Of a stretch of DNA of 55,277 nt, positions 25,702-34,149 are shown one piece after another. Source of the DNA: Candidatus Nitrosopumilus sp. (lineage in GTDB: Archaea; Thermoproteota; Nitrososphaeria; Nitrososphaerales; Nitrosopumilaceae); NCBI GenBank assembly GCA_003702545.1, contig REGK01000002.1, positions 1 through 55,277 of the forward strand, written 5' to 3'. Numbering within the stretch: the first letter of the stretch is position 1; every line of letters starts with the position of its first letter. A program made the position numbers and the translations under genes. Below the pieces are notes generated by a model. It did not search any database. It was not told the origin of the DNA and was given only the letters and a program-made list of their open reading frames with translations.

Positions 25702-26784
25702 ATGCCTGAAATTTGGTTAAATTATGGTATCACAGACGTTGTTTTGGACATTAGAGCCGAGAATTTAGAGCAAAAAATTGATTCAGATGGTAAGGTTCTA
25801 GATGATTCAGCGATCAATGAAAAATTGAGTAGCATCGATTTGTCTAAACCTATGGAACTTGTGGTTTTGCATAATTCAAAATCTATTCAGAAAATAATTT
25901 CATCCATGTTTACATTGTGTGAGCAAAAATCACAACCTTTCCCAAAAATACTCACTGATAAAAAAATACTAAATCAAGTTAAAGCAGGACTCCCAGAGGG
26001 AAGCTCAATTAATGAATTTGATAATTTTGAAAATCCCAACCCAAATCTAGTGTTTCTAAGTGAAATGGAATTTGATGGTCTTTTTGGTTATGAAACAATC
26101 TCAACACGTCTTATCAAAAAATTTGGTTCAGAATCTATGCTTTCTGCATATGCAAAAAGACAAGGAAATCTTCCTGTTCCTGGACAATATCCTGAAAGTT
26201 TCCAAGAAGCAAAGAAATTTTCTAATAATTTTGAAATTCAAGGAATCGAAATCGTTGCAAATTCTGAAGGTATTGTTGATTTTTCAATTGGACATCCTTC
26301 AGAAACTATGTCTAATACAAAGATTCTAGAATCAAATTCCATCAAAGATGTTGGTCAACATAAAACAATGATAATCAGTACTGGTAAGGATGCCAGTAAT
26401 GACAACCTTGGAAAATCCTTCTCATCTCTATGGAATTGTTCAAATGCTATTAAAAAAGATGGACTTGCAATTTTAGTTGCTGAATGTAAAGGTGGTTTGG
26501 GGTCTGACGCAATTCAACAGTATATTGAAGATAGACTAACTCTAGAACAATTACGAAATCCAACCAAATACATTACTGGCATGGAAGATCTTTTATTCTT
26601 ATCCGAAGTACAGAATAATTTTCAAATCGGTCTTGTTTCAATTTTACCTGAATTTTATGCAAAAAAATTAAACATGATTTCTCTACCTGGAATAAAATAT
26701 TCCATGGATTACATACTGAAAACACAAGGTCCTAGACAGAAAGTTGCTGTAGTTGCAGATGGTGCTAGGCTCTTGCTAAGGTAG
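25702..26784 (+). CDS. LarA C-terminal-domain-like protein, function unknown
   Basis: A 360-residue soluble protein. The segment HKTMIISTGKDASNDNLGKSFSSLWNCSNAIKKDGLAILVAECKGGLG (residues about 223-270) matches the C-terminal part of lactate racemase LarA and DUF2088 relatives (KTIvvsaGG.p.D.nl.qa.kal..A...vk.GG.iilvAec..G.G). The N-terminal half lacks an obvious LarA pincer-nickel lysine and His pair, so racemase activity is not supported. No larB/C/E genes are nearby. A TATA box (GATTTATTTT) lies about 28 bp upstream. The stop overlaps the end of the convergent protease gene by 9 bp. Confidence 0.75.
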   Translation: MPEIWLNYGITDVVLDIRAENLEQKIDSDGKVLDDSAINEKLSSIDLSKPMELVVLHNSKSIQKIISSMFTLCEQKSQPFPKILTDKKILNQVKAGLPEGSSINEFDNFENPNPNLVFLSEMEFDGLFGYETISTRLIKKFGSESMLSAYAKRQGNLPVPGQYPESFQEAKKFSNNFEIQGIEIVANSEGIVDFSIGHPSETMSNTKILESNSIKDVGQHKTMIISTGKDASNDNLGKSFSSLWNCSNAIKKDGLAILVAECKGGLGSDAIQQYIEDRLTLEQLRNPTKYITGMEDLLFLSEVQNNFQIGLVSILPEFYAKKLNMISLPGIKYSMDYILKTQGPRQKVAVVADGARLLLR

Positions 26785-27882
26785 AAAATTAGGTAAGAAA
26801 TCTGATGGCAGTGGTGCACATAGAATTGCCAATCCTATAATTCCTATGTATGCTAATTTTCTATTTCTTGAAAGTGGTGAAATATCATCTAATGGCATTG
26901 CACTAGGATTTCTTGAACTCATTATTAGAATCAAAATTGCCATTAACCAATAATTTAGCAAAACTAGTATTGCCATACTGCCAAAAGTTGCATACCTGTG
27001 TAATTTTGGACCTAATAGGGTTCTGGCCATGTGACCTCCATCTAATTGCCATGCAGGAAGTAAATTCAAAAAAGTAATCAAAAATCCAATCCATGCAGCA
27101 AACATTACCGGAGTCATAATAACTTCATGTCCTGTTCCTCCCTTTCCAAACATTGCAAGACTTGCAGTCATCAACAATGGTTCTCCTTGCTCCCATTCCA
27201 TCAATCTAGATTCTTCAAATAATCCTGCAGCAATTTCAGGTTCTATAATTGGTGCTGTATATGCTCCATAAATTGAAACGATGACTGCAATTACTAATCC
27301 TGCTATTGGTCCTGCGATTGCAACATCAAATAGAATTTCTCTGTTAATGGTTAATCCCCTTGATTGAATAAATGCCCCAAATGTTGGAATCCCTATTACT
27401 GGTAAACCTGGAATAAAGTATGGCCATGTTGTTTTTAGTCTATGTGCTTTTGCTGCAATAATGTGTCCCAATTCATGAATTCCTAAAATTCCTAACAACG
27501 ATAATGTGTAAACAGCTGCCATCTCTAGAGGCTCTCCGATTTCCACAATCGAATTAGTTCCTGATGTTCTATAGTATCCGTCAATCATAACAAATGTAAT
27601 CACAATTGCAAACAAAGCTCTTGGAGTCCATGCTGTTTTCATCCATCTTCTTTGTTTTTTTATTGCAAATTTTTGAATAATAACAAATTTTCCTCCGTCT
27701 TTTTGTTCTAACCTGCATGCAAAACTCATACCTTCTAACTTTCTTGCTAATTGCTCAAATTTTGATTTAAACTCAATATCCTCAATTCGAAATTCCATTG
27801 AAAATTCTGTTTTTATAAAATCACTCACATCAAATATGGAATTTACTAAAGAAATTATCTCATCTTGAGAATGTTCTTCCAT
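26776..27882 (-). CDS. Site-2 protease family (M50) membrane metallopeptidase
   Basis: A 368-residue intramembrane zinc protease. A soluble N-terminal domain of about 85 residues precedes six or more hydrophobic segments. HELGH at residues 136-140 binds zinc. The second motif NLLPAWQLDGGHMARTLLG near 285-303 supplies the third ligand Asp. A PDZ domain is absent. Such proteases release membrane-bound regulators or clear signal-peptide remnants; the substrate is unknown. Divergent from the acetyltransferase gene. Confidence 0.92.
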   Translation of the reverse strand: MEEHSQDEIISLVNSIFDVSDFIKTEFSMEFRIEDIEFKSKFEQLARKLEGMSFACRLEQKDGGKFVIIQKFAIKKQRRWMKTAWTPRALFAIVITFVMIDGYYRTSGTNSIVEIGEPLEMAAVYTLSLLGILGIHELGHIIAAKAHRLKTTWPYFIPGLPVIGIPTFGAFIQSRGLTINREILFDVAIAGPIAGLVIAVIVSIYGAYTAPIIEPEIAAGLFEESRLMEWEQGEPLLMTASLAMFGKGGTGHEVIMTPVMFAAWIGFLITFLNLLPAWQLDGGHMARTLLGPKLHRYATFGSMAILVLLNYWLMAILILIMSSRNPSAMPLDDISPLSRNRKLAYIGIIGLAILCAPLPSDFLPNFLP

Positions 27883-27955
27883 TCTTTATGACTACTTCTT
27901 TCCATTAAATGGTCTTTTGGTTTAAAATTAAATATTGATGGTGGTATCTCTTAGT

Positions 27956-28453
27956 ATGCAAGTAATTCTAAGACAGCTAGGTGACTGTAATATCCGACGT
28001 GCTGAATCAAGCGATCTTATCTCTGTCATGGAAATCAATCTCAAAACACTTCCTGAACACTATTCCGATTATTTCTATGAGAGTTTACTTGCAGAATTAC
28101 CTGAGGCATTTATTGTAGCTGAAATCGGAGGAAAACATGTTGGATACATAATGTGTAAAACTGAATATGGCTTTTCGAATTTCAAAAAACTTGGATTTGT
28201 TAAAAAAGGCCATGTTGTTTCAGTTGCTGTTCTTGATGATTATAGAAAACGAGGAATAGGAAAAGCACTAGTTGAAGAATCTGTAAATGGAGTCAAATTA
28301 CGAAAATGTGATGAATTCTATTTGGAAGTAAGATGTAGCAATGTTGAGGCTGTAAGACTATATGAAAAACTTGGATTTGTGATAAGACAACAACTAAATG
28401 CATATTATCGTGATGGCGAAGATGCATATCTTATGGCCATTGAATTAACTTAG
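27956..28453 (+). CDS. rimI: GNAT N-acetyltransferase (RimI / archaeal N-terminal acetylase type)
   Basis: An acetyl-CoA-dependent transferase that probably acetylates protein N-termini. It has VVSVAVLDDYRKRGIGKALVEESV, with the RxxGIG/A acetyl-CoA loop, then EFYLEVRCSNVEAVRLYEKLGFVIR, the RimI/Naa10 signature. ATG 27956 is chosen over ATG 27938 because the TATA-like TTTAAAAT at about 27920-27927 sits too close to the earlier one. This gives 165 residues. RimI-type enzymes in archaea are broad-specificity Nat proteins. Confidence 0.88.
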   Translation: MQVILRQLGDCNIRRAESSDLISVMEINLKTLPEHYSDYFYESLLAELPEAFIVAEIGGKHVGYIMCKTEYGFSNFKKLGFVKKGHVVSVAVLDDYRKRGIGKALVEESVNGVKLRKCDEFYLEVRCSNVEAVRLYEKLGFVIRQQLNAYYRDGEDAYLMAIELT

Positions 28454-28490
28454 ATAAAACCAATAAATAACTCGCATAAAATTTTCCGCC

Positions 28491-28709
28491 ATGGACAAAC
28501 GTAAAGGAATGGGAATTACAATTTTTGTTCTTTGTATTGGTGGGTTTTTTCTATACGCATACTTGTTGATGCTATCTGAATGGAGTCCAATTGTTTTACA
28601 ATTATCAGTATTAATGATTGCAGGGGGAATTCTTGGAGTTGTTGCATGGATAGGATATGTTATGGCAACAACAAAACCTTCACCTGCATCAATTACTTCG
28701 GAAGATTAG
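28491..28709 (+). CDS. Small two-helix membrane protein, unknown
   Basis: A 72-residue protein with two hydrophobic segments, about residues 8-28 and 33-60, a short basic start MDKRKGMG and a polar Ser/Thr tail. An in-or-out hairpin is likely. A TATA-like CAATAAATAA lies about 25 bp upstream, so it is its own transcript. It converges on the Trm5 gene with 1 bp between the stop codons. I do not recognise a family. Confidence 0.75.
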   Translation: MDKRKGMGITIFVLCIGGFFLYAYLLMLSEWSPIVLQLSVLMIAGGILGVVAWIGYVMATTKPSPASITSED

Positions 28710-28710
28710 T

Positions 28711-29547
28711 TTACTTGGAAATTTTTACATCAACAACTGTTTGATAATATCTTGGACCTACGGGTCTGACAATTTTTGATCCTAATATCTCTGATTTTAC
28801 TGGTGAAACTTGCAAATAATGTTCTTCTGAAAGTTTTCCTGCATCCGATTTTTTATCTGCATGTATATGTGAATAATAGTGGATTGTTCCTCCATCCTTT
28901 GTTGTTTTAATTGCTGATTCTAAAAATTCATCAGATCTTTCAGGTAGGAGCATTAATGTTCTGTCTGATTTGTTTTCCAATTGTTCATTGATTATTTGTG
29001 TTGCATCTCCATTAATTGAGACCACTTTCCCAGCCAGTTTGTTTAGTTTGATATTTCTTTCACACAAATTTGATGCAGTTGGATTGATGTCTAGACTGTA
29101 AACTGTACATTTCTTCTTTTTTGCAGCTATTATTGAAAACATCCCAACACCTGCAAACATGTTTGTCATGACTTCTCCATCTTGAATCAAGTTTGCAATT
29201 CTATCCCTTTCAGTAGATAATCTCGGTGAAAAAAATGCATTTTCTACATCTACAATGAATTTACATCCAAATTCTCTGTATTCTGTTTCTGTATTGTTTT
29301 CTCCTGCAATTATCTCAAGATTTCGTGTTCGAAAATCCCCTTCTACTGCCGATGCCTGATAAAATACACTTCTTACAATCTTTACATCATTAAGTAATGC
29401 TTCTCCAATAATCTTTTTTTTAGGTAAAAGTGAATCTGGTATTCGTACAATGATTATTTCCCCAATCTGATCAAAAGCTGAAATTAATTCTTCACTTTCT
29501 TTTGGAGAAAGCACACTTTCAAGTGATTTTTTTAGCATTCGAGTCAA
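28711..29547 (-). CDS. trm5: tRNA (guanine37-N1)-methyltransferase, Trm5-like
   Basis: An S-adenosylmethionine enzyme that methylates G37 beside the anticodon, or a TYW2-like relative of wyosine synthesis. Of the 278 residues, FAGVGMFSIIAAKKKKCTVYSLDINPTASNLCERNIKLNKL near 136-176 is the Trm5 motif I-II region. FFSPRLSTERDRIANLI is the conserved segment before it. The motif usually written N-L/P-P reads LLPERSDEFL (near residue 212), so the Asn thought to position the target base is Leu. It overlaps the ABCE1 stop by 4 bp and is translated after it. Confidence 0.88.
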   Translation of the reverse strand: MTRMLKKSLESVLSPKESEELISAFDQIGEIIIVRIPDSLLPKKKIIGEALLNDVKIVRSVFYQASAVEGDFRTRNLEIIAGENNTETEYREFGCKFIVDVENAFFSPRLSTERDRIANLIQDGEVMTNMFAGVGMFSIIAAKKKKCTVYSLDINPTASNLCERNIKLNKLAGKVVSINGDATQIINEQLENKSDRTLMLLPERSDEFLESAIKTTKDGGTIHYYSHIHADKKSDAGKLSEEHYLQVSPVKSEILGSKIVRPVGPRYYQTVVDVKISK

Positions 29548-31331
29548 TTCTTGTAATAGAAATTTCCAGATGATTTCTGGTCTTTATCTAATCTACTTTC
29601 TAGCTTGTTTACTCTTGGTCTGAGACTTTTTTCATCCCGTCTAAATGACATGTCAAGTGATCTTAGAAATCTATTCATTGCATCTGCTTTTGGCAGTGGT
29701 GATGTAGCTTTTCCTGCAGCGCCTGACTCTCCTTCAAAAATTACCATTGTGTCTGAAATTAAATCCATTAATTGTAAATCATGATCAATTACAATTGCTG
29801 ATTTTCCAAATGAACGAACAAATTTTTGTAAGAATTTTGCAACTGCAATTCTATCTTCAACATCTAAAAATGCTGATGGTTCATCTAATGCATAGAGGTC
29901 AACTTTTTGCAATAGACAAGATGCAACTGCTACCTTTTGGAGTTCTCCTCCGGAGAGATTCTTTACTGATTTATTGTATAGTTTTTTGATTTTTAGTGGA
30001 TCAAGAATCTGTTCTTCTTCAAGACTTCCTTCTACGGGACTTCCATTTGCTTTATCTAATAATGCAACAACTTCAACATCTACGTCATTTTGAAGATATT
30101 GTGGTTTGTATGCTATCTTGATTTTTTTATCAACATCACCTAAATCTGGTTTTTCAACTCCTGCAATCATCTTCATCATGGTTGTTTTACCTAGTGCATT
30201 GGCACCCATAATTCCAAGAACTTCTCCTTTTCTCACTTGTCCAGGTTCAACTTCAACTGAAAATGAAGGATATTTTTTTGTTAATTTTGGATAGTTTACA
30301 ATTTCACTTCCTTCTTGAAATTCATCTGTAGATGTAGATGATACATCAAAGGAAAATGCCTTGTCTCTAAATCTTACATTTTCATTTGGTAGATACCCAT
30401 CAAGAAAAACATTGATTCCAACTTTGGTTGAAAGAATATTTGATACAATACCATATGCAGATGGTTCTCCATAAAGTACTTCGATGTAATCACTAAGAAA
30501 ATCAAGTAAAGTCAAGTCATGCTCTACAACCATGACACTTTTTCCAATTTTTGCAAGACTTTGAATAACTCGTGCTACACCTGTTCTTTGAAACACATCA
30601 TTGTAAGATGACGGTTCATCAAAAAAGTAAAACTCTGTATCTTTGGAAGCAGCAACTGCTACTGCAATTCTTTGAAGTTCTCCTCCACTCAGCTCCTTTA
30701 AACTTTGATCAACAGAGTTCTCCAATCCTAATTCTTTGATTAATTCTCTTGATACTCCTCTTTCATCATATTTTTCAATGAGTTCTTTTCCAGTTCCGTC
30801 AAATGCTTGTGCAACATGATGAACTTGTTGAGGTTTTATTGATGCACGAATTTGGTTTTGTTTGATTTTTTCAAAATGTTGTTTTAACTCTGTCCCACTA
30901 TAGTATTTCAATATCTCATCCCATTCTGGAGGATTTTCATATCTTCCAAGATTTGGTTTTAGGTTGCCTGATAGGATATTCACAACAGTACTTTTTCCCA
31001 TCCCATTTCTTCCAAGTAAGCCCACTACCTCTCCTTTTTTTGGAGTTGGCAATTTGTATAATCGAAATGAATTTGGACCATATTGATGAATTTTATCAGT
31101 AGCTAACTCACTGGCTAAATTTACAATTGTAATTGCATCAAATGGACATACTTTGACACATATCCCACACCCATTACAGATATCTTCATCAATTTGGGCT
31201 TTTTTTGATTCTTCATTAAGTACGATACAATCTGCACCTGATTTGTTGACTGGACAGTATTTTATGCACTCTAAACCACATTTTTTTGGCTGACAGAGTT
31301 CATGATCTAAAACCCCGACTCTATGCGTCAT
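29544..31331 (-). CDS. Ribosome recycling ATPase ABCE1 (Rli1)
   Basis: Splits ribosomes after termination, using two ABC domains and two 4Fe-4S clusters. The 595 residues have the N-terminal Cys sets CQPKKCGLECIKYCPV and CNGCGICVKVCPF. Walker A1 is GLLGRNGMGKSTVV and Walker A2 GIMGANALGKTTMM. Two LSGGELQ signatures and two Walker B/D-loops (FFDEPSS, ALDEPSAF) follow. Length and domain order match archaeal ABCE1. It heads a two-gene operon with Trm5, a sensible pairing for translation. Confidence 0.97.
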   Translation of the reverse strand: MTHRVGVLDHELCQPKKCGLECIKYCPVNKSGADCIVLNEESKKAQIDEDICNGCGICVKVCPFDAITIVNLASELATDKIHQYGPNSFRLYKLPTPKKGEVVGLLGRNGMGKSTVVNILSGNLKPNLGRYENPPEWDEILKYYSGTELKQHFEKIKQNQIRASIKPQQVHHVAQAFDGTGKELIEKYDERGVSRELIKELGLENSVDQSLKELSGGELQRIAVAVAASKDTEFYFFDEPSSYNDVFQRTGVARVIQSLAKIGKSVMVVEHDLTLLDFLSDYIEVLYGEPSAYGIVSNILSTKVGINVFLDGYLPNENVRFRDKAFSFDVSSTSTDEFQEGSEIVNYPKLTKKYPSFSVEVEPGQVRKGEVLGIMGANALGKTTMMKMIAGVEKPDLGDVDKKIKIAYKPQYLQNDVDVEVVALLDKANGSPVEGSLEEEQILDPLKIKKLYNKSVKNLSGGELQKVAVASCLLQKVDLYALDEPSAFLDVEDRIAVAKFLQKFVRSFGKSAIVIDHDLQLMDLISDTMVIFEGESGAAGKATSPLPKADAMNRFLRSLDMSFRRDEKSLRPRVNKLESRLDKDQKSSGNFYYKN

Positions 31332-31425
31332 GTGCTAGAACGGTAATCCCTTTGTTTTATACCTATTTTGGAGTAATTATCTGATTTCGTTACGTTAATA
31401 ATTGAGATTTTAACAATGATTTTCA

Positions 31426-31541
31426 AGCCGGCCATAGCGTTAGGGTGCGACCCAATCCCTTTCCGAACTTGGAAGTCAAACCTGACGTCGCTGTTGTGCT
31501 ACTAAGATGCGAGAGCCCTTGGGAAGCAACAGTGCTGGCAT
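31426..31541 (+). rRNA. rrf: 5S ribosomal RNA
   Basis: About 116 nt with the terminal stem GCCGGC (31427-31432) pairing with GCTGGC (31534-31539). It has the conserved loop-B/C region GACCCAATCCCTTTCCGAACTTGGAAGTCAAACC and the GATGCGAGAGCCCTTGGGAAGC arm. It is not linked to 16S or 23S genes, as in other Nitrososphaerota with scattered rRNA. A GTTAATAATT promoter lies about 27 bp before it, and a TTTTCT run follows as a probable terminator. End positions are good to a few bases. Confidence 0.94.
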
Positions 31542-31587
31542 TTTCTAATTTACAATCTATTAATAATGAAATTATTCAAAACATAGC

Positions 31588-31716
31588 ATGCCAAACTGTT
31601 CTGTTTGTGGAGAAATGTGTGACAATGACATTAGATTGATGAATCACATGATGGAAAAACATGGTTGGAGAAATCCAAACGTTGGAAAACCTGATAGGAA
31701 TAGTCGAGGTTACTAA
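31588..31716 (+). CDS. 42-residue C2H2-like zinc-finger protein
   Basis: A short frame starting MPNCSVCGEMCDND and containing LMNHMMEKHGW, then a polar tail ending RGY. C-x2-C (residues 4 and 7), a third Cys at 11, and H-x4-H (20 and 25) give a C2H2-type zinc site. CTATTAATAATG about 28 bp upstream is a TATA box for a near-leaderless message. The stop is 1 bp from the end of the convergent pepA. Probably a small nucleic-acid or protein-binding factor; function unknown. Confidence 0.82.
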   Translation: MPNCSVCGEMCDNDIRLMNHMMEKHGWRNPNVGKPDRNSRGY

Positions 31717-31717
31717 T

Positions 31718-33184
31718 TTACAATTTTTGTAAATAATCTAAAATCAATCTTACTCCAAAACCTGTTGCTCCTTTTGGATTGTATGATTTTTCTTTTGTAG
31801 CAGTTTGTGTCCATGCAACACCTGCTATATCCAAATGCGTCCATGGTGTATTCTCAATTGCATTTCTCAAAAATGCTGCAGCAGTTATTGTTCCTGCTGC
31901 TCTTCCTATACCCATATTTTTCATATCTGCAACGTCTGACTTTATCATATCCATAAATTCTTGATTAAGTGGAAGTTCCCAAATTTGTTCTGTGGTGTTT
32001 TTTGATGATTCAAAAATTTTCTTTGATAACTTTTCATCATTTGAAACCATTCCTGCTACATTAGTTCCTAATGCTATGATGCATGCACCTGTAAGTGTTG
32101 CAAAGTCAATAATTGCTTTAGGTGAATAATGTTTTTCTCCATATGCTATGGCATCAGCTAAAATCAATCTTCCTTCAGCATCTGTGTTGAGAATTTCTGC
32201 TGTCTTCCCACTGTATAGTTTTATTATGTCACCTGGTCTATATGATTCTCCTCCTGGCATGTTTTCGACTGATGGAACTATCCCAATTACATTAATTGGT
32301 AATCTTAATTCTGAAACCGCTTTCATAATTCCCAATACTGTACAACCACCACATTTGTCAAATTTCATTTCGTCCATGTTTGCTCCAGGTTTTAATGAAA
32401 TTCCTCCTGTGTCAAATGTTACAGCTTTTCCAACAAGTACAATTGGTTTTTCATTTCTTGAACCTTGATTATGTTCTAAAATGATTAATTTTGGTTCGTT
32501 TTTACTTCCTTGTCCTACCGCAGTAATTCCTCCAAACCCTTTCTTTTTTAGTTCTGGCTTTGAGATGATTTTACATTTCATTTTGTTTTTGGATATAGTT
32601 TTTGCAAAATTTGCCAGTGTTGATGGTGTACATTCGTTTGGAGGTAGATTTGCAATACTTTTTGTAAATATTGCTCCCTCGGCTACAATATCTGCCGTCT
32701 TTATTGACTGAACAACTTTGTTTGATTTTGAAACAATTATTGTCATGTCTGGGGAATTTTCTTCTTTTTCAGCCTTGAATTTTTCAAATTTGTATAATGC
32801 CATCTTTGCTCCTTCTACAATCTGGGCTGAAGAAGAAATCTGATTCATGACAAATGAGGGAGGTACAATTATTGAAAATTCTTTTAATTTTAACTCACGT
32901 GCTTTTTGAGCAATTTTACCTGAAATCTGTCTAAAACTGTCTTTTGTAATGTCTTCTTTTTTTCCAATACCTGCAATCAAAATTCTTTCAAATTGTTTTT
33001 TACCTATGGATGGAATTATTGATAATTTTCCTAATTTTCCTTCTATGTCCTTGAGAGATTGATTAACTGCAAATGATGTTTTTGCATCTAATTTTGGCAA
33101 TCCTAAAACTTTATCTGAATTTTCTAATGCAAACCCACAAAGAAGCTGGGTTTTCTTTGGAATATTTTGTATTTTGATCTTCAT
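31718..33184 (-). CDS. pepA: Leucyl aminopeptidase (M17)
   Basis: A 488-residue hexameric metalloexopeptidase that removes N-terminal residues in the cytosol. The C-terminal catalytic domain has VGKAVTFDTGGISLKPGANMDEMKFDKCGG, with metal-binding Lys and Asp, and the family signature NTDAEGRLILADAI. The N-terminal domain (about residues 1-155) is the usual macro-like regulatory domain. M17 enzymes are uncommon in Archaea. It faces a 210-bp region holding a broken small reading frame. Confidence 0.93.
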   Translation of the reverse strand: MKIKIQNIPKKTQLLCGFALENSDKVLGLPKLDAKTSFAVNQSLKDIEGKLGKLSIIPSIGKKQFERILIAGIGKKEDITKDSFRQISGKIAQKARELKLKEFSIIVPPSFVMNQISSSAQIVEGAKMALYKFEKFKAEKEENSPDMTIIVSKSNKVVQSIKTADIVAEGAIFTKSIANLPPNECTPSTLANFAKTISKNKMKCKIISKPELKKKGFGGITAVGQGSKNEPKLIILEHNQGSRNEKPIVLVGKAVTFDTGGISLKPGANMDEMKFDKCGGCTVLGIMKAVSELRLPINVIGIVPSVENMPGGESYRPGDIIKLYSGKTAEILNTDAEGRLILADAIAYGEKHYSPKAIIDFATLTGACIIALGTNVAGMVSNDEKLSKKIFESSKNTTEQIWELPLNQEFMDMIKSDVADMKNMGIGRAAGTITAAAFLRNAIENTPWTHLDIAGVAWTQTATKEKSYNPKGATGFGVRLILDYLQKL

Positions 33185-33207
33185 ACGTATGTATAATTTT
33201 CATCGTC

Positions 33208-33370
33208 TTATTTAGATTTATGATATTCTCTTGATATTCCGTTAATCTCTGCAGAAAAGATTGGTTCCCCAGAATCTTTAATTTTTTCAGATTGAAGATT
33301 TCTTACTTTTTGACTACATCACCAATCATTATTGTTCTCCATTCTACAATTTCTTTGTGAGATTTTTTTA
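33208..33370 (-). pseudogene. Broken small reading frame (single-base shift)
   Basis: The minus strand reads KKSHKEIVEWRTIMIGDVVKK (residues encoded from about 33370 down), then stops at TAA in a run of five A (33307-33311). One additional A would continue it in frame as VRNLQSEKIKDSGEP...REYHKSK and stop at 33208. Both halves have normal coding composition, so a 1-bp deletion in a small gene of about 53 residues, or a sequencing error, is likely. No start codon is clear, and I do not recognise the product. The rest of this gap shows only AT-rich DNA. Confidence 0.4.
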
Positions 33371-33394
33371 ATTATTAAAACATGTTTTTAGTAT

Positions 33395-33790
33395 TCAAAT
33401 AAGATCTTCGTCATTAATTTTGATAATTTTACTATTGGAAATCAAACTTGTTGATCTAACAAAAACTGCTTTTACAGATTTACAATCTTGTGAACACTGT
33501 TCATTAATTCCAGATGTTGGGAATTTTTTTAATTTATCTGAAAAAATTGTTTTTATCACTGGCAGTAAAGCAGATCTTCCTCCATGTGCTCTTTTCCCAT
33601 CAATAAACCAAAACATGTCTAATGCTGATTCATCTAAAATTTTTTCTCGAATGTTCTTTCCTTCTTCACTATAATGACCCACCATCTTCATTTTTCCTCT
33701 AGCAAAAAAATCAACAAATTTTGCAAATTTTACGCACAAATAACATTGATTATCAAAAACTATCATGGGAAAATCTTGCTCAATTTCCAT
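33395..33790 (-). CDS. DCC-family thiol-disulfide oxidoreductase-like (DUF393)
   Basis: A 131-residue protein with IVFDNQCYLCVKFAKFVDFFARGKMKMV at residues 10-37, matching the DUF393/DCC pattern DGxCxxCxxxvxfl...D. The Gly after Asp is Asn here, but the CxxC pair is kept. The later segment MFWFIDGKRAHGGRSALLPVIK matches the family's second conserved block (s.a...l...g.). A thioredoxin-like fold and a redox role are inferred from the family. The physiological role is unknown. Confidence 0.82.
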   Translation of the reverse strand: MEIEQDFPMIVFDNQCYLCVKFAKFVDFFARGKMKMVGHYSEEGKNIREKILDESALDMFWFIDGKRAHGGRSALLPVIKTIFSDKLKKFPTSGINEQCSQDCKSVKAVFVRSTSLISNSKIIKINDEDLI

Positions 33791-33831
33791 ATTATTATTA
33801 GACTGAAATTAATTAAAAATTCTTCCTAATT

Positions 33832-34149
33832 CTAAATACTAGGAGTCTGTTTGTGATTTGGGAAGCATTCTCTACAATAAACAGGTCTGTCTTCTTTAGG
33901 TTTGAATGGTACTTGACATTCATTTCCGCAATCACCACATGTTGCTGTGTGCATCTCTCTTTGTCTATTGAATCTTGATCTTCCAAATCTGTCTCCACTA
34001 CGTCTTTCTGGTCTGTGATTTGGGAAGCATTCTCTACAATAAACAGGTCTGTCTTCTTTAGGTTTGAATGGTACTTGACATTCATTTCCGCAATCACCAC
34101 ATGTTGCTGTGTGCATCTCTCTTTCCTCTCCAAAGGACATATCTTTCAA
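33832..34149 (-). CDS. Duplicated CxxC zinc-ribbon protein
   Basis: A 105-residue protein made of two almost identical 54-residue units. Each has CGDCGNECQVPFKPKEDRPVYCRECFPNH, with Cys in C-x2-C-x4-C and C-x2-C. The C-x2-C...PFKP...RPVYC-x2-C form matches the small CxxC-type zinc-ribbon proteins common in archaea and bacteria. The units are joined by a basic linker RPERRSGDRFGRSRFNRQ that looks suited to nucleic acid binding. Function is unknown. Start ATG at 34149 is preferred; an overlapping alternate frame is a shadow. Confidence 0.85.
   Translation of the reverse strand: MKDMSFGEEREMHTATCGDCGNECQVPFKPKEDRPVYCRECFPNHRPERRSGDRFGRSRFNRQREMHTATCGDCGNECQVPFKPKEDRPVYCRECFPNHKQTPSI
33852..33962 (-). 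repeat. Perfect 111-bp direct repeat, copy 1
   Basis: Identical over 111 bp to 34014-34124, with a period of 162 bp (54 codons), so the reading frame is kept. It encodes the second zinc-ribbon unit. Identity at silent positions points to recent duplication or continuing correction. Confidence 0.95.
34014..34124 (-). repeat. Perfect 111-bp direct repeat, copy 2
   Basis: Matches 33852-33962 base for base. It encodes the first zinc-ribbon unit of the protein. The 51 bp between the copies encodes the basic linker and is not repeated. Confidence 0.95.

Noticed and set aside
25702-26784. Lactate racemase LarA call
   Set aside because: Only the C-terminal part matches and the nickel-cofactor genes are absent nearby.
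31445-31639. Reading frame across the 5S rRNA
   Set aside because: It overlaps a clearly folded 5S rRNA; the translation has no family resemblance.
33852-34124. Two direct repeats considered as a CRISPR array or insertion sequence ends
   Set aside because: Only two copies, 111 bp long, in frame inside one gene; no spacers, cas genes or transposase.
33813-34133. Second minus-strand frame across the zinc-ribbon gene
   Set aside because: It is open only because both repeat copies lack stops in that frame; the CxxC frame is the conserved one.
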